A program made the position numbers and the translations under genes. The notes below the pieces were generated by a model. It made no database searches. It had not been told where the DNA came from and worked only from the letters and a program-made list of their open reading frames with translations. 64,000 nucleotides of DNA from Dyella terrae (GTDB lineage Bacteria > Pseudomonadota > Gammaproteobacteria > Xanthomonadales > Rhodanobacteraceae), in NCBI RefSeq assembly GCF_004322705.1, contig NZ_SIZZ01000003.1, positions 310,001 to 374,000 of the forward strand, written 5' to 3'. Of this stretch, positions 27,345 through 36,867 are shown one piece after another. Each line of letters begins with the position of its first letter. The stretch's first letter is position 1.

Positions 27345-27477
27345 CGGTTCGCCGGCCCGGTGACGCCGGTCGCAGGCGCGGTCGCCGACTCGGTGCAAGA
27401 TGGCCGGACAGCCGGGGCGCAGGGGGTGCCCGGCGACTCGTCGGCATGGAAGCCGCGTTACGCGTGGATGGTTTGGA

Positions 27478-28320
27478 ATGAGTGCAGGTTTCAGTAACCG
27501 CGTCATCAGTACTGCGCCTCGCGTGCTGGTGGTGGACGGTTCCAAAGTGGTCCGACAGCTGATTACCCGCGTGCTGCAGGCCGAGCTGCCGGCAGCCGAG
27601 GTGATCGGCTGCGGCACGGGTGCCGAAGCCCAGCAGTTGGTGGAAGCCGGCGCGTTCGACTTCATCACCATCGCCCTCCGACTGCCGGACATGGATGGCC
27701 TGGAGCTGGCGCGCTACGTGCGTGAATCCGCGCCGCAGATCTACGTTCCCATCGTCGCCGTTTCCGGCGACGTCGACGACCGCCTGCACCGGCGTACCCT
27801 GGGCGACCACGTCACCGATTACTTCGACAAGTCGCTGGGCTTCCAGGCCCTGGCTGAATTCATCCGCGGCTACGTCAATCCGGAAAGCGCCACCCAGGGT
27901 GACGTGCTGTACGTGGAAGACAGTCGCGTGGTCGCACTGGCCACGCGCCGCATCCTCGAAAAACACGGCCTCACCGTGCGCCACGTCATCAGCGCCGAAG
28001 ACGCGCTGGCCTGGCTCGATACCGCGCGGGCGCAGGGTGAAGTCGGTGCCGACATCGTGCTCACCGACGTCAGCCTCAAGGGCGAGCTCACCGGCGGCGA
28101 CCTGCTCGAACGCGTCCGCCGCGAGTACGGCTACAGCAAGGGCCGCTTGCCCGTGCTGGTGATGACCGGCGACGAAAATCCCGTCAACCAGGCCGCGCTG
28201 CTTCGCGCCGGCGCCAATGACCTGGTCGAGAAACCCATCGAAGAAAAGCTCCTGATGACCAAGCTCCTGTTCCAGCTGCGAGTGGCGCGGCATCTGCGCG
28301 CACGCGGCGAAACGGTATGA
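27478..28320 (+). CDS. Double-receiver response regulator with degenerate first REC domain
   Basis: The 280-residue product consists of two CheY-like receiver domains and no output domain. In domain 2 (about 143-270) the acidic pair E147-D148, phospho-acceptor D197, T of VMTGD and the EKP lysine are all present. In domain 1 (about 15-135) the acceptor position is A66 ([11 protein letters not shown]) and the acidic pair is D20-G21, so it should not be phosphorylated in the usual way, although the switch serine and lysine remain. It overlaps ung by ATGA. No kinase gene is adjacent, so the signal source is unknown. Confidence 0.85.
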   Translation: MSAGFSNRVISTAPRVLVVDGSKVVRQLITRVLQAELPAAEVIGCGTGAEAQQLVEAGAFDFITIALRLPDMDGLELARYVRESAPQIYVPIVAVSGDVDDRLHRRTLGDHVTDYFDKSLGFQALAEFIRGYVNPESATQGDVLYVEDSRVVALATRRILEKHGLTVRHVISAEDALAWLDTARAQGEVGADIVLTDVSLKGELTGGDLLERVRREYGYSKGRLPVLVMTGDENPVNQAALLRAGANDLVEKPIEEKLLMTKLLFQLRVARHLRARGETV

Positions 28321-29021
28321 ACGACGCGCGCATCCGCATCGAGCCGTCGTGGAAGGAGCGCATCGGCGGCTATCTCGAGCGACCGGACATGCAGGCGCTC
28401 TCGTCTTTCCTTCGCGACGAGAAACAGCATGGCAAGGTGATCTTCCCGCCGGGCCCGGACATCTTCGCCGCCTTTGACCACACGCCTTTCGACGCCGTGC
28501 GCGTGGTGATCCTCGGCCAGGATCCGTACCACGGCCCGGGGCAGGCACATGGGTTGTGCTTCTCGGTGCGCCCCGGTGTGCCGACGCCGCCGTCGTTGCA
28601 GAACATCTACAAGGAAATCCATCGCGATCTCGGCCTGCCCATCCCCGATCATGGTTGCCTGCTGCCCTGGGCGGATCAGGGCGTGCTGCTGCTCAACGCC
28701 GTGTTGACGGTGGAGCAGGGCCAGGCCGCTTCGCATCAGGGCAAGGGCTGGGAAGGTTTCACCGACGCGGCGATCGATGCGCTCAACCGCGAGCGCGAGG
28801 GCCTGGTCTTCATGCTGTGGGGCGCTTATGCCCAGCGCAAAGGCCAGCTGATCGACCGAAAGAAGCACTGCGTGCTGACCAGCGTGCACCCCTCGCCGCT
28901 CTCGGCCCACCGCGGTTTCATCGGTTGCGGGCACTTTTCGGCCGCCAATGCCTACCTGTCCGAACGGGGGCAGGACACCGTGGACTGGTCGCTGCCGCGC
29001 CGGGCCGATCTCCCGGCTTGA
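28317..29021 (+). CDS. ung: Uracil-DNA glycosylase (family 1)
   Basis: It excises uracil from DNA to start base-excision repair. The 234-residue product has the water-activating motif GQD69[10 protein letters not shown], the central NAVLTVEQ region, and the DNA-intercalation motif [11 protein letters not shown] with the catalytic His. Length and motifs match family 1 UNG of E. coli (229 residues). Its start overlaps the stop of the double-receiver gene by four bases, implying coupled translation; the two functions have no evident link. Confidence 0.96.
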   Translation: MNDARIRIEPSWKERIGGYLERPDMQALSSFLRDEKQHGKVIFPPGPDIFAAFDHTPFDAVRVVILGQDPYHGPGQAHGLCFSVRPGVPTPPSLQNIYKEIHRDLGLPIPDHGCLLPWADQGVLLLNAVLTVEQGQAASHQGKGWEGFTDAAIDALNREREGLVFMLWGAYAQRKGQLIDRKKHCVLTSVHPSPLSAHRGFIGCGHFSAANAYLSERGQDTVDWSLPRRADLPA

Positions 29022-29074
29022 GTCTCAAGCAAGTCAGATACGCCGCCCCTGCCATCAGTCACCGCTTCACGGCC

Positions 29075-29102
29075 CTTGAATGGGGGCGCCGATACCCTGA
29101 TT
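29075..29102 (+). promoter_or_regulatory. Candidate sigma-32-type promoter upstream of rpoH
   Basis: CTTGAA (29075-29080) is separated by 14 bases from CCCTGATT (29095-29102), resembling the sigma-32 consensus CTTGAA-N11-15-CCCCATNT. If used, rpoH would autoregulate. The -10 match is partial. Confidence 0.3.
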
Positions 29103-29119
29103 GCTCCCCAGGTGGCGGA

Positions 29120-29148
29120 TGGACTTCCGTCCCTATTTCCTGTACGAT
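29120..29148 (+). promoter_or_regulatory. Candidate sigma-70 promoter of rpoH
   Basis: TGGACT (29120-29125) and TACGAT (29143-29148) with exactly 17 bases between, a plausible vegetative promoter. A transcript would begin near 29155, placing the CIRCE operator within its 5' leader. Confidence 0.4.
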
Positions 29149-29168
29149 TGAGTTCAATAAAGCAGCGG

Positions 29169-29195
29169 GAACTCCCGCGCGCTTTAGCACTCTCA
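29169..29195 (+). promoter_or_regulatory. Sigma-E-like (RpoE) promoter of rpoH
   Basis: GAACTC (29169-29174), a 16-base spacer and TCTCA (29191-29195) resemble the sigma-E consensus GAACTT-N16-TCTGA, with nine of eleven positions conserved and exact spacing. E. coli rpoH has a sigma-E promoter in the equivalent place. The CIRCE repeat covers its -10 element. Confidence 0.5.
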
Positions 29196-29210
29196 CTACG
29201 GGAGTGCTAA
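29184..29210 (+). promoter_or_regulatory. CIRCE operator (HrcA-binding site) upstream of rpoH
   Basis: TTAGCACTC (29184-29192), nine bases, then GAGTGCTAA (29202-29210) is a perfect match to the CIRCE consensus. It ends 28 bases before the rpoH ATG. HrcA bound here would repress transcription entering rpoH. hrcA itself is not in the window. Confidence 0.92.
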
Positions 29211-29238
29211 GCTGACCCCAATTCAGGAGGTTCCACAC

Positions 29239-30096
<858 letters not shown>

Positions 30097-30119
30097 TCAT
30101 CGCGAAGTCGTTAGTATCC

Positions 30120-30150
30120 GACGGCCCCCATGCGGGGCCGTCAGCTTTTG
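30120..30150 (+). terminator. Intrinsic terminator of rpoH
   Basis: GACGGCCCC (30120-30128) pairs with GGGGCCGTC (30134-30142) across a five-base loop, followed by AGCTTTTG. It stands 23 bases after the rpoH stop. Confidence 0.8.
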
Positions 30151-30192
30151 CGCAGGGACGCGAGAACGCAGCGCCGCCGACCAGGTTCCATC

Positions 30193-30891
30193 ATGCCCAC
30201 CGTGTTGGTTATCGAAGACGATGAGGTTACCGCCCGCGAAATCGTGGCGGAGCTGAGCGTGCACGGCATGACGGCCGAATGGATACCCGACGGGCGCAAA
30301 GGGCTGGACCGCGCCACGGCCCAGCCGTTTGATCTGATCACCCTCGATCGCATGCTGCCGGGCATGGACGGCATCGACGTCGTCGCCGAACTGCGCCGCC
30401 TCCAGATCGACACCCCGGTGCTGATGATCAGTGCCCTGAGCGACGTCGACGATCGCGTGCGCGGCCTGCGCGCGGGCGGCGACGACTACCTCACCAAGCC
30501 CTTCGCGCCGGATGAAATGGCGGCACGTGCCGAAGTCCTGCTGCGCCGGCGCGTCCCCCAGAACGACACCCGCCTGCGCGTCGCCGACCTCGAACTCGAC
30601 CTCGTTCGTCACATCGCCTACCGCGCCGGCCAGCCGTTGACCCTGCAGCCCACCGAATACCGCTTGCTCGAATGCCTGATGCGCCATTGTGGCCAGGTGC
30701 TCACGCGCATGATGATCTTCGAGGCCGTCTGGGGTTTCCATTTCGACCCCGGCACCAACGTGATCGACGTGCACATCGGCCGACTTCGGCGCAAGATCGA
30801 CGGCGCGGGCCAGCCGCCGCTGATCCGCACCGTGCGTGGCACCGGCTACATGATCGTCGGCTCCGCGCAAAACACGACGGCCTCACCATGA
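30193..30891 (+). CDS. OmpR-family response regulator upstream of RND efflux operon
   Basis: The 232-residue product has a receiver domain (TVLVIEDDEVTARE; acceptor Asp in ITLDRMLPGMDG; SALSD; TKPF) and a winged-helix output domain (LTLQPTEYRLLECLMRHCGQVLTRMMI, ending TVRGTGYMIVG). It overlaps the histidine kinase by ATGA. The pair lies directly before a three-gene RND efflux operon in the same direction, the usual place for a local activator of such pumps (as with CusRS or CopRS). The actual signal is unknown. Confidence 0.9.
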   Translation: MPTVLVIEDDEVTAREIVAELSVHGMTAEWIPDGRKGLDRATAQPFDLITLDRMLPGMDGIDVVAELRRLQIDTPVLMISALSDVDDRVRGLRAGGDDYLTKPFAPDEMAARAEVLLRRRVPQNDTRLRVADLELDLVRHIAYRAGQPLTLQPTEYRLLECLMRHCGQVLTRMMIFEAVWGFHFDPGTNVIDVHIGRLRRKIDGAGQPPLIRTVRGTGYMIVGSAQNTTASP

Positions 30892-32339
30892 CCCGACCCA
30901 ACGCCTGGCGCTCCGCCACCACACGCCTCATCGCCATTTACGGTGCGCTGTTTGCCGTATGGGGGCTGGTGCTCGTTGGGGTCATCCAGTGGGAAACCAC
31001 GCGCTACCTCAACACCGTCATCGACCAGATGCTGGTGCAGCGCATGCATTACCTGGTCACCACCGACATGCAGCGCCTGCCAGGCGCGGTCGACGCGGCG
31101 GCCACCATCGATCCGCACGGCATCATGTCCGTCGGCCTGTTCGACGCCGGTGGCCAGGCGCTTGCCGGCAACATCAATAAGCTGCCCGCCGACCTCCCGC
31201 CCGACGATCAGGTAAGACTGCTCGCCCGTGGCATGCCGCGCCCGGATCGCGACGCCGGCACCGTGCGTGCGCGCGCATTGGCGACGCGACTGGCTGATGG
31301 TCGCGTGCTCGTCATCGCCAAGGACACCAGCACCATCGACGGTCTGGGTGCGATCGTGTGGCGCGCGTTGCTGTGGGCCATCTCGCTCACCATCATTCCC
31401 GGCCTGCTGGGTGGATTCCTCCTGCGTCGCGGGCCGGAAAAGCGCATTCGCGCCCTGCAGGAAGCCAGCGAGCCGATCCGCCAGGGCGATCTGTCCAAGC
31501 GCCTTCCCATGAGCGGGCGCGGCGATGAGCTCGATGTGCTCGCCGGCATCGTCAACACCATGCTGAGCGAGATCGAGCGCCTGATGAGCGAGGTGAAGGG
31601 CGTCTGCGACAACATCGCCCACGACCTGCGCACACCCCTCACGCGTCTTCGCGCGCGCTTGTATCGCGCGCAACAGCAATTGGACGGCCATCCGGAAGCC
31701 GCGCTTGTCGAGTCCTCGATCACCGATATTGACGCCGTGCTCGGCCGCTTCCGCGCACTGCTGCGCGTCTCCGAGCTGGAGGACAGCCATCGCAGCGCGT
31801 GCTTTGACGAAGTCGATCTTGGCGATGTACTGCGCCAGGTCCACGACTTTTACGCACCCGTCGCCGAAGATCGTGGCCAGCCCTTCGAGCTCGACATACA
31901 GGCCATGGATCGGGCGCGTGGCGACGCGCATCTGCTGTTCGAAGCGCTCGCCAACCTCGTCGGCAATGCCATCAAGTTCACGCCCAACGGCGGCACGGTT
32001 CGCCTGAAGGCGCGCATGGACAGCCGCGGCCCGCGCATCGATATCCTTGACAGCGGCCCCGGCATTCCCGCCGACGAACGCGACGCCGTCACCCGTCGCT
32101 TCTATCGCGGCGACAACAGCCGCACGACACCCGGCTCGGGCCTTGGCCTGAGCATCGTCAGTGCCATCGTCCGCCTGCACGGCTTTGCCCTCGACATCGG
32201 TGATTCCGCTTATGGCGCGCGCATCACGCTCTACTGCTATTCGGTGAAGCCCGGTGAAGTCCCCGGAACCTGCCTGTCGCGCACCATGCCCGAGACGCGG
32301 GAAGAGGCGAGGGCGGTCGGCGAGCCCGCACGCACCTGA
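30888..32339 (+). CDS. Sensor histidine kinase paired with the upstream regulator
   Basis: The 483-residue product has a first membrane helix (LIAIYGALFAVWGLVLVGVIQW), a periplasmic domain of about 140 residues, a second helix (LLWAISLTIIPGLLGGFLLR), a HAMP linker (RIRALQEASEPIRQGDLSKRLP), the H-box DNIAHDLRTPLTRLR, N-box ANLVGNAIKFTP, G1 DSGPGIPAD and G2 GSGLGLSIV. All catalytic boxes are intact. About 35 extra residues follow the last kinase strand. Coupled to the regulator by ATGA, with 135 bases to the RND permease gene. Confidence 0.9.
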   Translation: MTRPNAWRSATTRLIAIYGALFAVWGLVLVGVIQWETTRYLNTVIDQMLVQRMHYLVTTDMQRLPGAVDAAATIDPHGIMSVGLFDAGGQALAGNINKLPADLPPDDQVRLLARGMPRPDRDAGTVRARALATRLADGRVLVIAKDTSTIDGLGAIVWRALLWAISLTIIPGLLGGFLLRRGPEKRIRALQEASEPIRQGDLSKRLPMSGRGDELDVLAGIVNTMLSEIERLMSEVKGVCDNIAHDLRTPLTRLRARLYRAQQQLDGHPEAALVESSITDIDAVLGRFRALLRVSELEDSHRSACFDEVDLGDVLRQVHDFYAPVAEDRGQPFELDIQAMDRARGDAHLLFEALANLVGNAIKFTPNGGTVRLKARMDSRGPRIDILDSGPGIPADERDAVTRRFYRGDNSRTTPGSGLGLSIVSAIVRLHGFALDIGDSAYGARITLYCYSVKPGEVPGTCLSRTMPETREEARAVGEPART

Positions 32340-32474
32340 GCTTCTGCGTTTCGCCCGGGTCGGAGACGCGGGCGCCCCAAAATGAAAATATCTTCATCCG
32401 CTCAGGCCGCCCGCTGAGCCGGCCGCGTGAGAAAATTCGCTGCGACGCATCATTCGCGCACGGAAAGTCCCCGC

Positions 32475-35400
32475 ATGCTTGGCATCGTCCGGATCGCACT
32501 CACGCGACCCTACACGTTCGTTGTTCTCGCCCTGCTGATCCTCATCATCGGCCCCCTGGCCGCGATGCGGACGCCAACGGATATCTTCCCCGATATCAAG
32601 ATCCCGGTGATCAGCGTGGTGTGGCAGTACAACGGCCTCCCGCCCGACCAGATGGCCGGCCGCATTTCGTCACCCTTCGAGCGCGTGCTCACCACGACGG
32701 TGAACGACGTCGAACACATCGAAGCGCAATCGATCGCCGGCTTCGGCGTGATCAAGATCTTCTTCCAGCCAACCGTCGACATCCGCACCGCGAACGCGCA
32801 GGTGACCGCCGTCGCACAGACACTGCTGAAGCAGTTGCCTCCCGGCATCACGCCACCGCTGATCCTCAACTACAACGCCTCCACGGTGCCGATCATCCAG
32901 CTGGCGCTGTCGGGCAAGGGCCTGAGCGAGCAGAACCTGGGCGATCTGGGCATCAACGCGGTACGCCCGGTGCTCACCTCCGTGGCAGGTGCCTCGGTGC
33001 CGTATCCCTTCGGCGGCAAGTCGCGCCAGGTGCAGATCGACATCGATCCCGCCGCACTGCAGGCGCGTGGCCTGTCGGGCCAGGACATCGCCAATGCACT
33101 GGCCGCGCAGAACCTGATCGTGCCGGTGGGCACGCAGAAGATCGGCACCTACGAATACACGCTGCAGCTCAATAACGCCCCATCCGACATCGATGCGCTG
33201 GGCGACCTGCCGATCCGCACCGTCAACGGCACCACGGTCTACATCCGTGACGTCGCCCACGTGCGCGACGGCAACCCGCCGCAGACCAACATCGTGCACG
33301 TCGATGGGGGTCGCTCGGTGCTGATGACGGTGATGAAGAACGGCTCGGCGTCAACGCTCGCGATTATCGAAGGCGTGAAACAGAAGCTCGCTGGCGCCAG
33401 GGATTCACTGCCCGAAACCCTTCAGATCGCACCTATCGGTGACCAGTCCATCTTCGTGCGCGCAGCCATCAGCGGCGTGGCGAAGGAAGGCATCATCGCC
33501 GCCGCGCTGACCAGCGTGATGATCCTGCTGTTCCTCGGCAGCTGGCGTTCAACGGTGATCATCGCCACTTCGATTCCGCTGGCGATCCTCGCCTCGATCG
33601 CCGCGCTGTCGGCCATCGGCGAAACACTCAACATCATGACGCTCGGCGGCCTTGCGCTCGCCGTGGGCATCCTGGTGGACGATGCCACGGTGACCATCGA
33701 AAACATCAACTGGCATCTGGAGCAGGGCAAGGACGTAGAGCCCGCGATCCTTGACGGTGCACAGCAGATCGTCACGCCGGCCTTCGTGTCGCTGCTTTGC
33801 ATCTGCATCGTGTTCGTGCCGATGTTCTTCCTTGAAGGCGTCGCGCGCTTCCTCTTCGTGCCCATGGCCGAAGCAGTGATGTTCGCGATGATTGCCTCGT
33901 TCATCCTGTCGCGCACCCTGGTGCCGACGATGGCCAAGTACCTGCTCAAGCCGCACGCGCCGCACACCGACCTGCACGGGACCGACGAGGCGCTGCCGCC
34001 GTCGACGAACCCGCTGGTCCGTTTCCAGCGCGGTTTCGAAGTGCGCTTCGAACGCGTGCGCGCGCTGTACCACGAACTGCTCAGCATGGCCCTGGAACAC
34101 CGCAAGGTGTTTGTCACCGGCTTCATGGTCTTCGTGCTCGCTACGTTCGCGCTGGTGCCGTTCCTCGGCCGCAACTTCTTCCCGTCGGTCGACGCCGGTC
34201 AGATCCTGATGCACGTGCGTGCTCCGGTCGGCACGCGCGTGGAGGAAAGCGCCAATCTCTTCGCGCAGGTGCAGGCATCCATTCGCCGCATCATTCCGCC
34301 GGAGGAACTGGGCACCGTCGTCGACAACATCGGCCAGCCGATCAGCGGCATCAACACCGCTTACAACAACACCGGCACCACCGGCTCCTGGGATGGCGAC
34401 ATTCAGCTGGCGCTGAAGGAAGGTCATCGACCGACGGCCGAATACGTGCAGGAAATGCGCGAGCGCTTGCCTCGCGAGTTCCCCGGCGTGACGTTCTCCT
34501 TCCCGCCCGCCGACATCATCAGCCAGATCCTCAACTTCGGTTCACCTGCACCCATCGATCTGCAGATCCGCGGCAACAATCTTCCGAAGAACTTTGCCTA
34601 TGCCGCGCAGCTGCTGCGTGATATTCGCCGCATTCCCGGCGTCGCCGATGCACGCATCCAGCAGTCGCAGGCGAATCCGATGTTCTCCGTCGACGTGGAT
34701 CGCACGCGCGCGCAATTGCTTGGCGTGACCGAACGCGATGTCACCAACAGCCTGGTGGTGAACCTTGCCGGCTCCAGCCAGGTGGCGCCGACGTTCTGGC
34801 TCAACCCGGCCAATGGCATCTCGTATCCCATCGTGATGCAGACGCCGCAGTACAAGCTCGATTCGCTTGCCTCGCTGGAGAACATCCCGGTGACGTCGAG
34901 CGGCGGTGGCAGTTCGCAGATTCTCGGCGGCCTGGCCACGCTCAAGCGTGGCGCCGGCAATGCCGTGGTGAGCCAGTACAACATCCAGCCGATGGTAGAG
35001 ATCTTCGCCACCACGCAAGGGCGTGATCTTGGCGCCGTTGCCGCCGACATCCAGAAGGTGCTGGCTGCCCACGCCAAGGATCTGCCCAAGGGTTCGTCCA
35101 CGGCCTTGCTTGGCCAGGTGCAGACGATGAACAGCGCCTTCTCGGGCCTGATCTTCGGTTTGCTCGGCGCGGTCGTGCTGATCTACCTGCTGATCGTGGT
35201 GAACTTCCAGTCGTGGAGCGATCCCTTCGTGATCATCACGGCGCTGCCCGCCGCGCTGGCCGGCATCGTGTGGATGCTGTTCGCCACGCACACCACCTTG
35301 TCGGTGCCTGCGCTGACGGGCGCGATCATGTGCATGGGCGTGGCCACGGCCAACTCCATTCTGGTCGTGAGCTTCTGTCGCGAACGCTTTGCCGAACACG

Positions 35401-35681
35401 GGGACGCCGAAGCGGCGTCGCTGGAAGCGGGCTTCGTACGCTTCCGCCCGGTTCTGATGACCGCACTGGCCATGATCATCGGCATGGCGCCGATGGCCCT
35501 GGGCCTGGGCGAAGGCGGCGAGCAGAACGCGCCGCTGGGTCGCGCCGTCATCGGCGGTCTTGTCTTTGCCACCATCGCCACGTTGTTCTTCGTGCCGGTG
35601 GTCTTTCGCATCATCCACGGGCGGCACGGCAGTGCCGCCGAGCCGGCAGCTGTGCCCGGAGAGCCTGTCCATGTTGCCTGA
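32475..35681 (+). CDS. RND-family efflux transporter permease
   Basis: Inner-membrane proton-driven pump of a tripartite efflux system. The 1068-residue product has 12 helices with two large periplasmic loops (after helices 1 and 7). The conserved acidic pair in helix 4 is D402-D403 (GILVDDATVTIEN). The helix-10 lysine that completes the proton relay in AcrB/MexB is absent: the aligned sequence GVATANSILVV has A959. Many proteobacterial HAE1-like pumps share this form, so the relay must differ. First gene of permease-adaptor-channel order; overlaps the adaptor by 11 bases. Substrate unknown. Confidence 0.9.
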   Translation: MLGIVRIALTRPYTFVVLALLILIIGPLAAMRTPTDIFPDIKIPVISVVWQYNGLPPDQMAGRISSPFERVLTTTVNDVEHIEAQSIAGFGVIKIFFQPTVDIRTANAQVTAVAQTLLKQLPPGITPPLILNYNASTVPIIQLALSGKGLSEQNLGDLGINAVRPVLTSVAGASVPYPFGGKSRQVQIDIDPAALQARGLSGQDIANALAAQNLIVPVGTQKIGTYEYTLQLNNAPSDIDALGDLPIRTVNGTTVYIRDVAHVRDGNPPQTNIVHVDGGRSVLMTVMKNGSASTLAIIEGVKQKLAGARDSLPETLQIAPIGDQSIFVRAAISGVAKEGIIAAALTSVMILLFLGSWRSTVIIATSIPLAILASIAALSAIGETLNIMTLGGLALAVGILVDDATVTIENINWHLEQGKDVEPAILDGAQQIVTPAFVSLLCICIVFVPMFFLEGVARFLFVPMAEAVMFAMIASFILSRTLVPTMAKYLLKPHAPHTDLHGTDEALPPSTNPLVRFQRGFEVRFERVRALYHELLSMALEHRKVFVTGFMVFVLATFALVPFLGRNFFPSVDAGQILMHVRAPVGTRVEESANLFAQVQASIRRIIPPEELGTVVDNIGQPISGINTAYNNTGTTGSWDGDIQLALKEGHRPTAEYVQEMRERLPREFPGVTFSFPPADIISQILNFGSPAPIDLQIRGNNLPKNFAYAAQLLRDIRRIPGVADARIQQSQANPMFSVDVDRTRAQLLGVTERDVTNSLVVNLAGSSQVAPTFWLNPANGISYPIVMQTPQYKLDSLASLENIPVTSSGGGSSQILGGLATLKRGAGNAVVSQYNIQPMVEIFATTQGRDLGAVAADIQKVLAAHAKDLPKGSSTALLGQVQTMNSAFSGLIFGLLGAVVLIYLLIVVNFQSWSDPFVIITALPAALAGIVWMLFATHTTLSVPALTGAIMCMGVATANSILVVSFCRERFAEHGDAEAASLEAGFVRFRPVLMTALAMIIGMAPMALGLGEGGEQNAPLGRAVIGGLVFATIATLFFVPVVFRIIHGRHGSAAEPAAVPGEPVHVA

Positions 35682-36867
35682 TAACACCCAAACCACCATC
35701 TCGCGTCGCGGCCTGCGCCGCGCCGGCTGGATCGGCGCCGTCGTCGTCATCGTGGTTGTCGTCAGCGGCGTCGCCACGCGCGCCAACGACGCCCGTGATC
35801 TGCGGAAATGGACCGACGCCCAGACGGAGCCGACGGTCAGCATCGTGCCTGCGGCTCCCAGCGAAAACGGCTCCTCGCTGGACCTTCCCGGTCGCCTTGA
35901 GGCGTATTCGCGCGCACCGATCTATGCGCGTGTCAGCGGTTACCTGAAGTCGTGGAAAGTCGACATCGGCACGCCGGTGAAAGCCGGTCAGCTGCTCGCC
36001 GAGATCGAAACGCCGGACCTCGACCAGCAGCTGCTGCAGGCCAAGGCCGATCTCGCCACCGCCCAGGCGAACGCGACGCTCGCGGGCACCACCGCCAAGC
36101 GCTGGCAGTCGATGCTCGCCTCCGACTCCGTCTCGCGCCAGGAAGTGGATGAGAAGACGGGTGACTTCGCCGCCAAGCAGGCCATCGTGAAAGCGGCCCA
36201 GGCCAACGTGGATCGCGTCGAGGCGCTGAAAGGTTTCACCCGCATCACTTCGCCCTTCGACGGCGTCGTCACCGCGCGCGAAACCGACGTTGGCGCGCTG
36301 ATCAACGTCGGCAGCGCGGCCGGGCAGGAGCTGTTCGTCGTGTCCGACATGCGCAAGCTGCGCGTGTATGTGCGCGTGCCACAGAACTACGCTCCGTCGA
36401 TCAAGCCGGGCGATATCGCCCAGCTCACCGTGCCGGAACATCCGGGCCAGACCTTCAAGGCCAGGGTCGAAGCCTCCGCCGGCGCCGTTTCGGCAGAGTC
36501 GGGTACGACGCTGATCCAGCTTGCCGTCGACAACGCCGATGGCAAGCTGATGCCCGGCGGCTACGCCAGCGTACGCCTCGATCGTCCCGCCAGCGCCACG
36601 GCGTTGCGCGTGCCGGCCAGCGCGCTGGTTTTCGACGACAGTGGGCTTCGCGTCGCGACGCTGATCGCCGACGACAAAGTGCTGTTCAAGCCCGTCACGA
36701 TCCTGCGCGACTACGGCAAGACCGTCGAACTGGGCTCGGGTCTGTCGGCCGGCGATCGCGTGATCGAAAGCCCGCCCGATGGCCTCGCCAACGGCGACAA
36801 GGTACAGATCGCCAAGCAGCCGGAAGTCGCCAAGGCGCAAGGTCGCAGCAATGAAAAGAAGGCTTGA
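35671..36867 (+). CDS. Efflux RND periplasmic adaptor subunit (HlyD/MFP family)
   Basis: Periplasmic membrane-fusion protein linking the permease to the outer-membrane channel. The 398-residue product has an N-terminal helix (VVVIVVVVSGVATRA), a lipoyl half-motif (VSGYLKSWKVDIGTPVKAGQLLAEIET), an alpha-helical hairpin (about 115-180), the second lipoyl half (ITSPFDGVVTARETDVGALIN), a beta-barrel and a membrane-proximal domain. No lipobox is seen, so it is probably anchored by the helix. It overlaps the permease by 11 and the outer-membrane gene by 17 bases, so the three are one transcript. Confidence 0.92.
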   Translation: MLPDNTQTTISRRGLRRAGWIGAVVVIVVVVSGVATRANDARDLRKWTDAQTEPTVSIVPAAPSENGSSLDLPGRLEAYSRAPIYARVSGYLKSWKVDIGTPVKAGQLLAEIETPDLDQQLLQAKADLATAQANATLAGTTAKRWQSMLASDSVSRQEVDEKTGDFAAKQAIVKAAQANVDRVEALKGFTRITSPFDGVVTARETDVGALINVGSAAGQELFVVSDMRKLRVYVRVPQNYAPSIKPGDIAQLTVPEHPGQTFKARVEASAGAVSAESGTTLIQLAVDNADGKLMPGGYASVRLDRPASATALRVPASALVFDDSGLRVATLIADDKVLFKPVTILRDYGKTVELGSGLSAGDRVIESPPDGLANGDKVQIAKQPEVAKAQGRSNEKKA

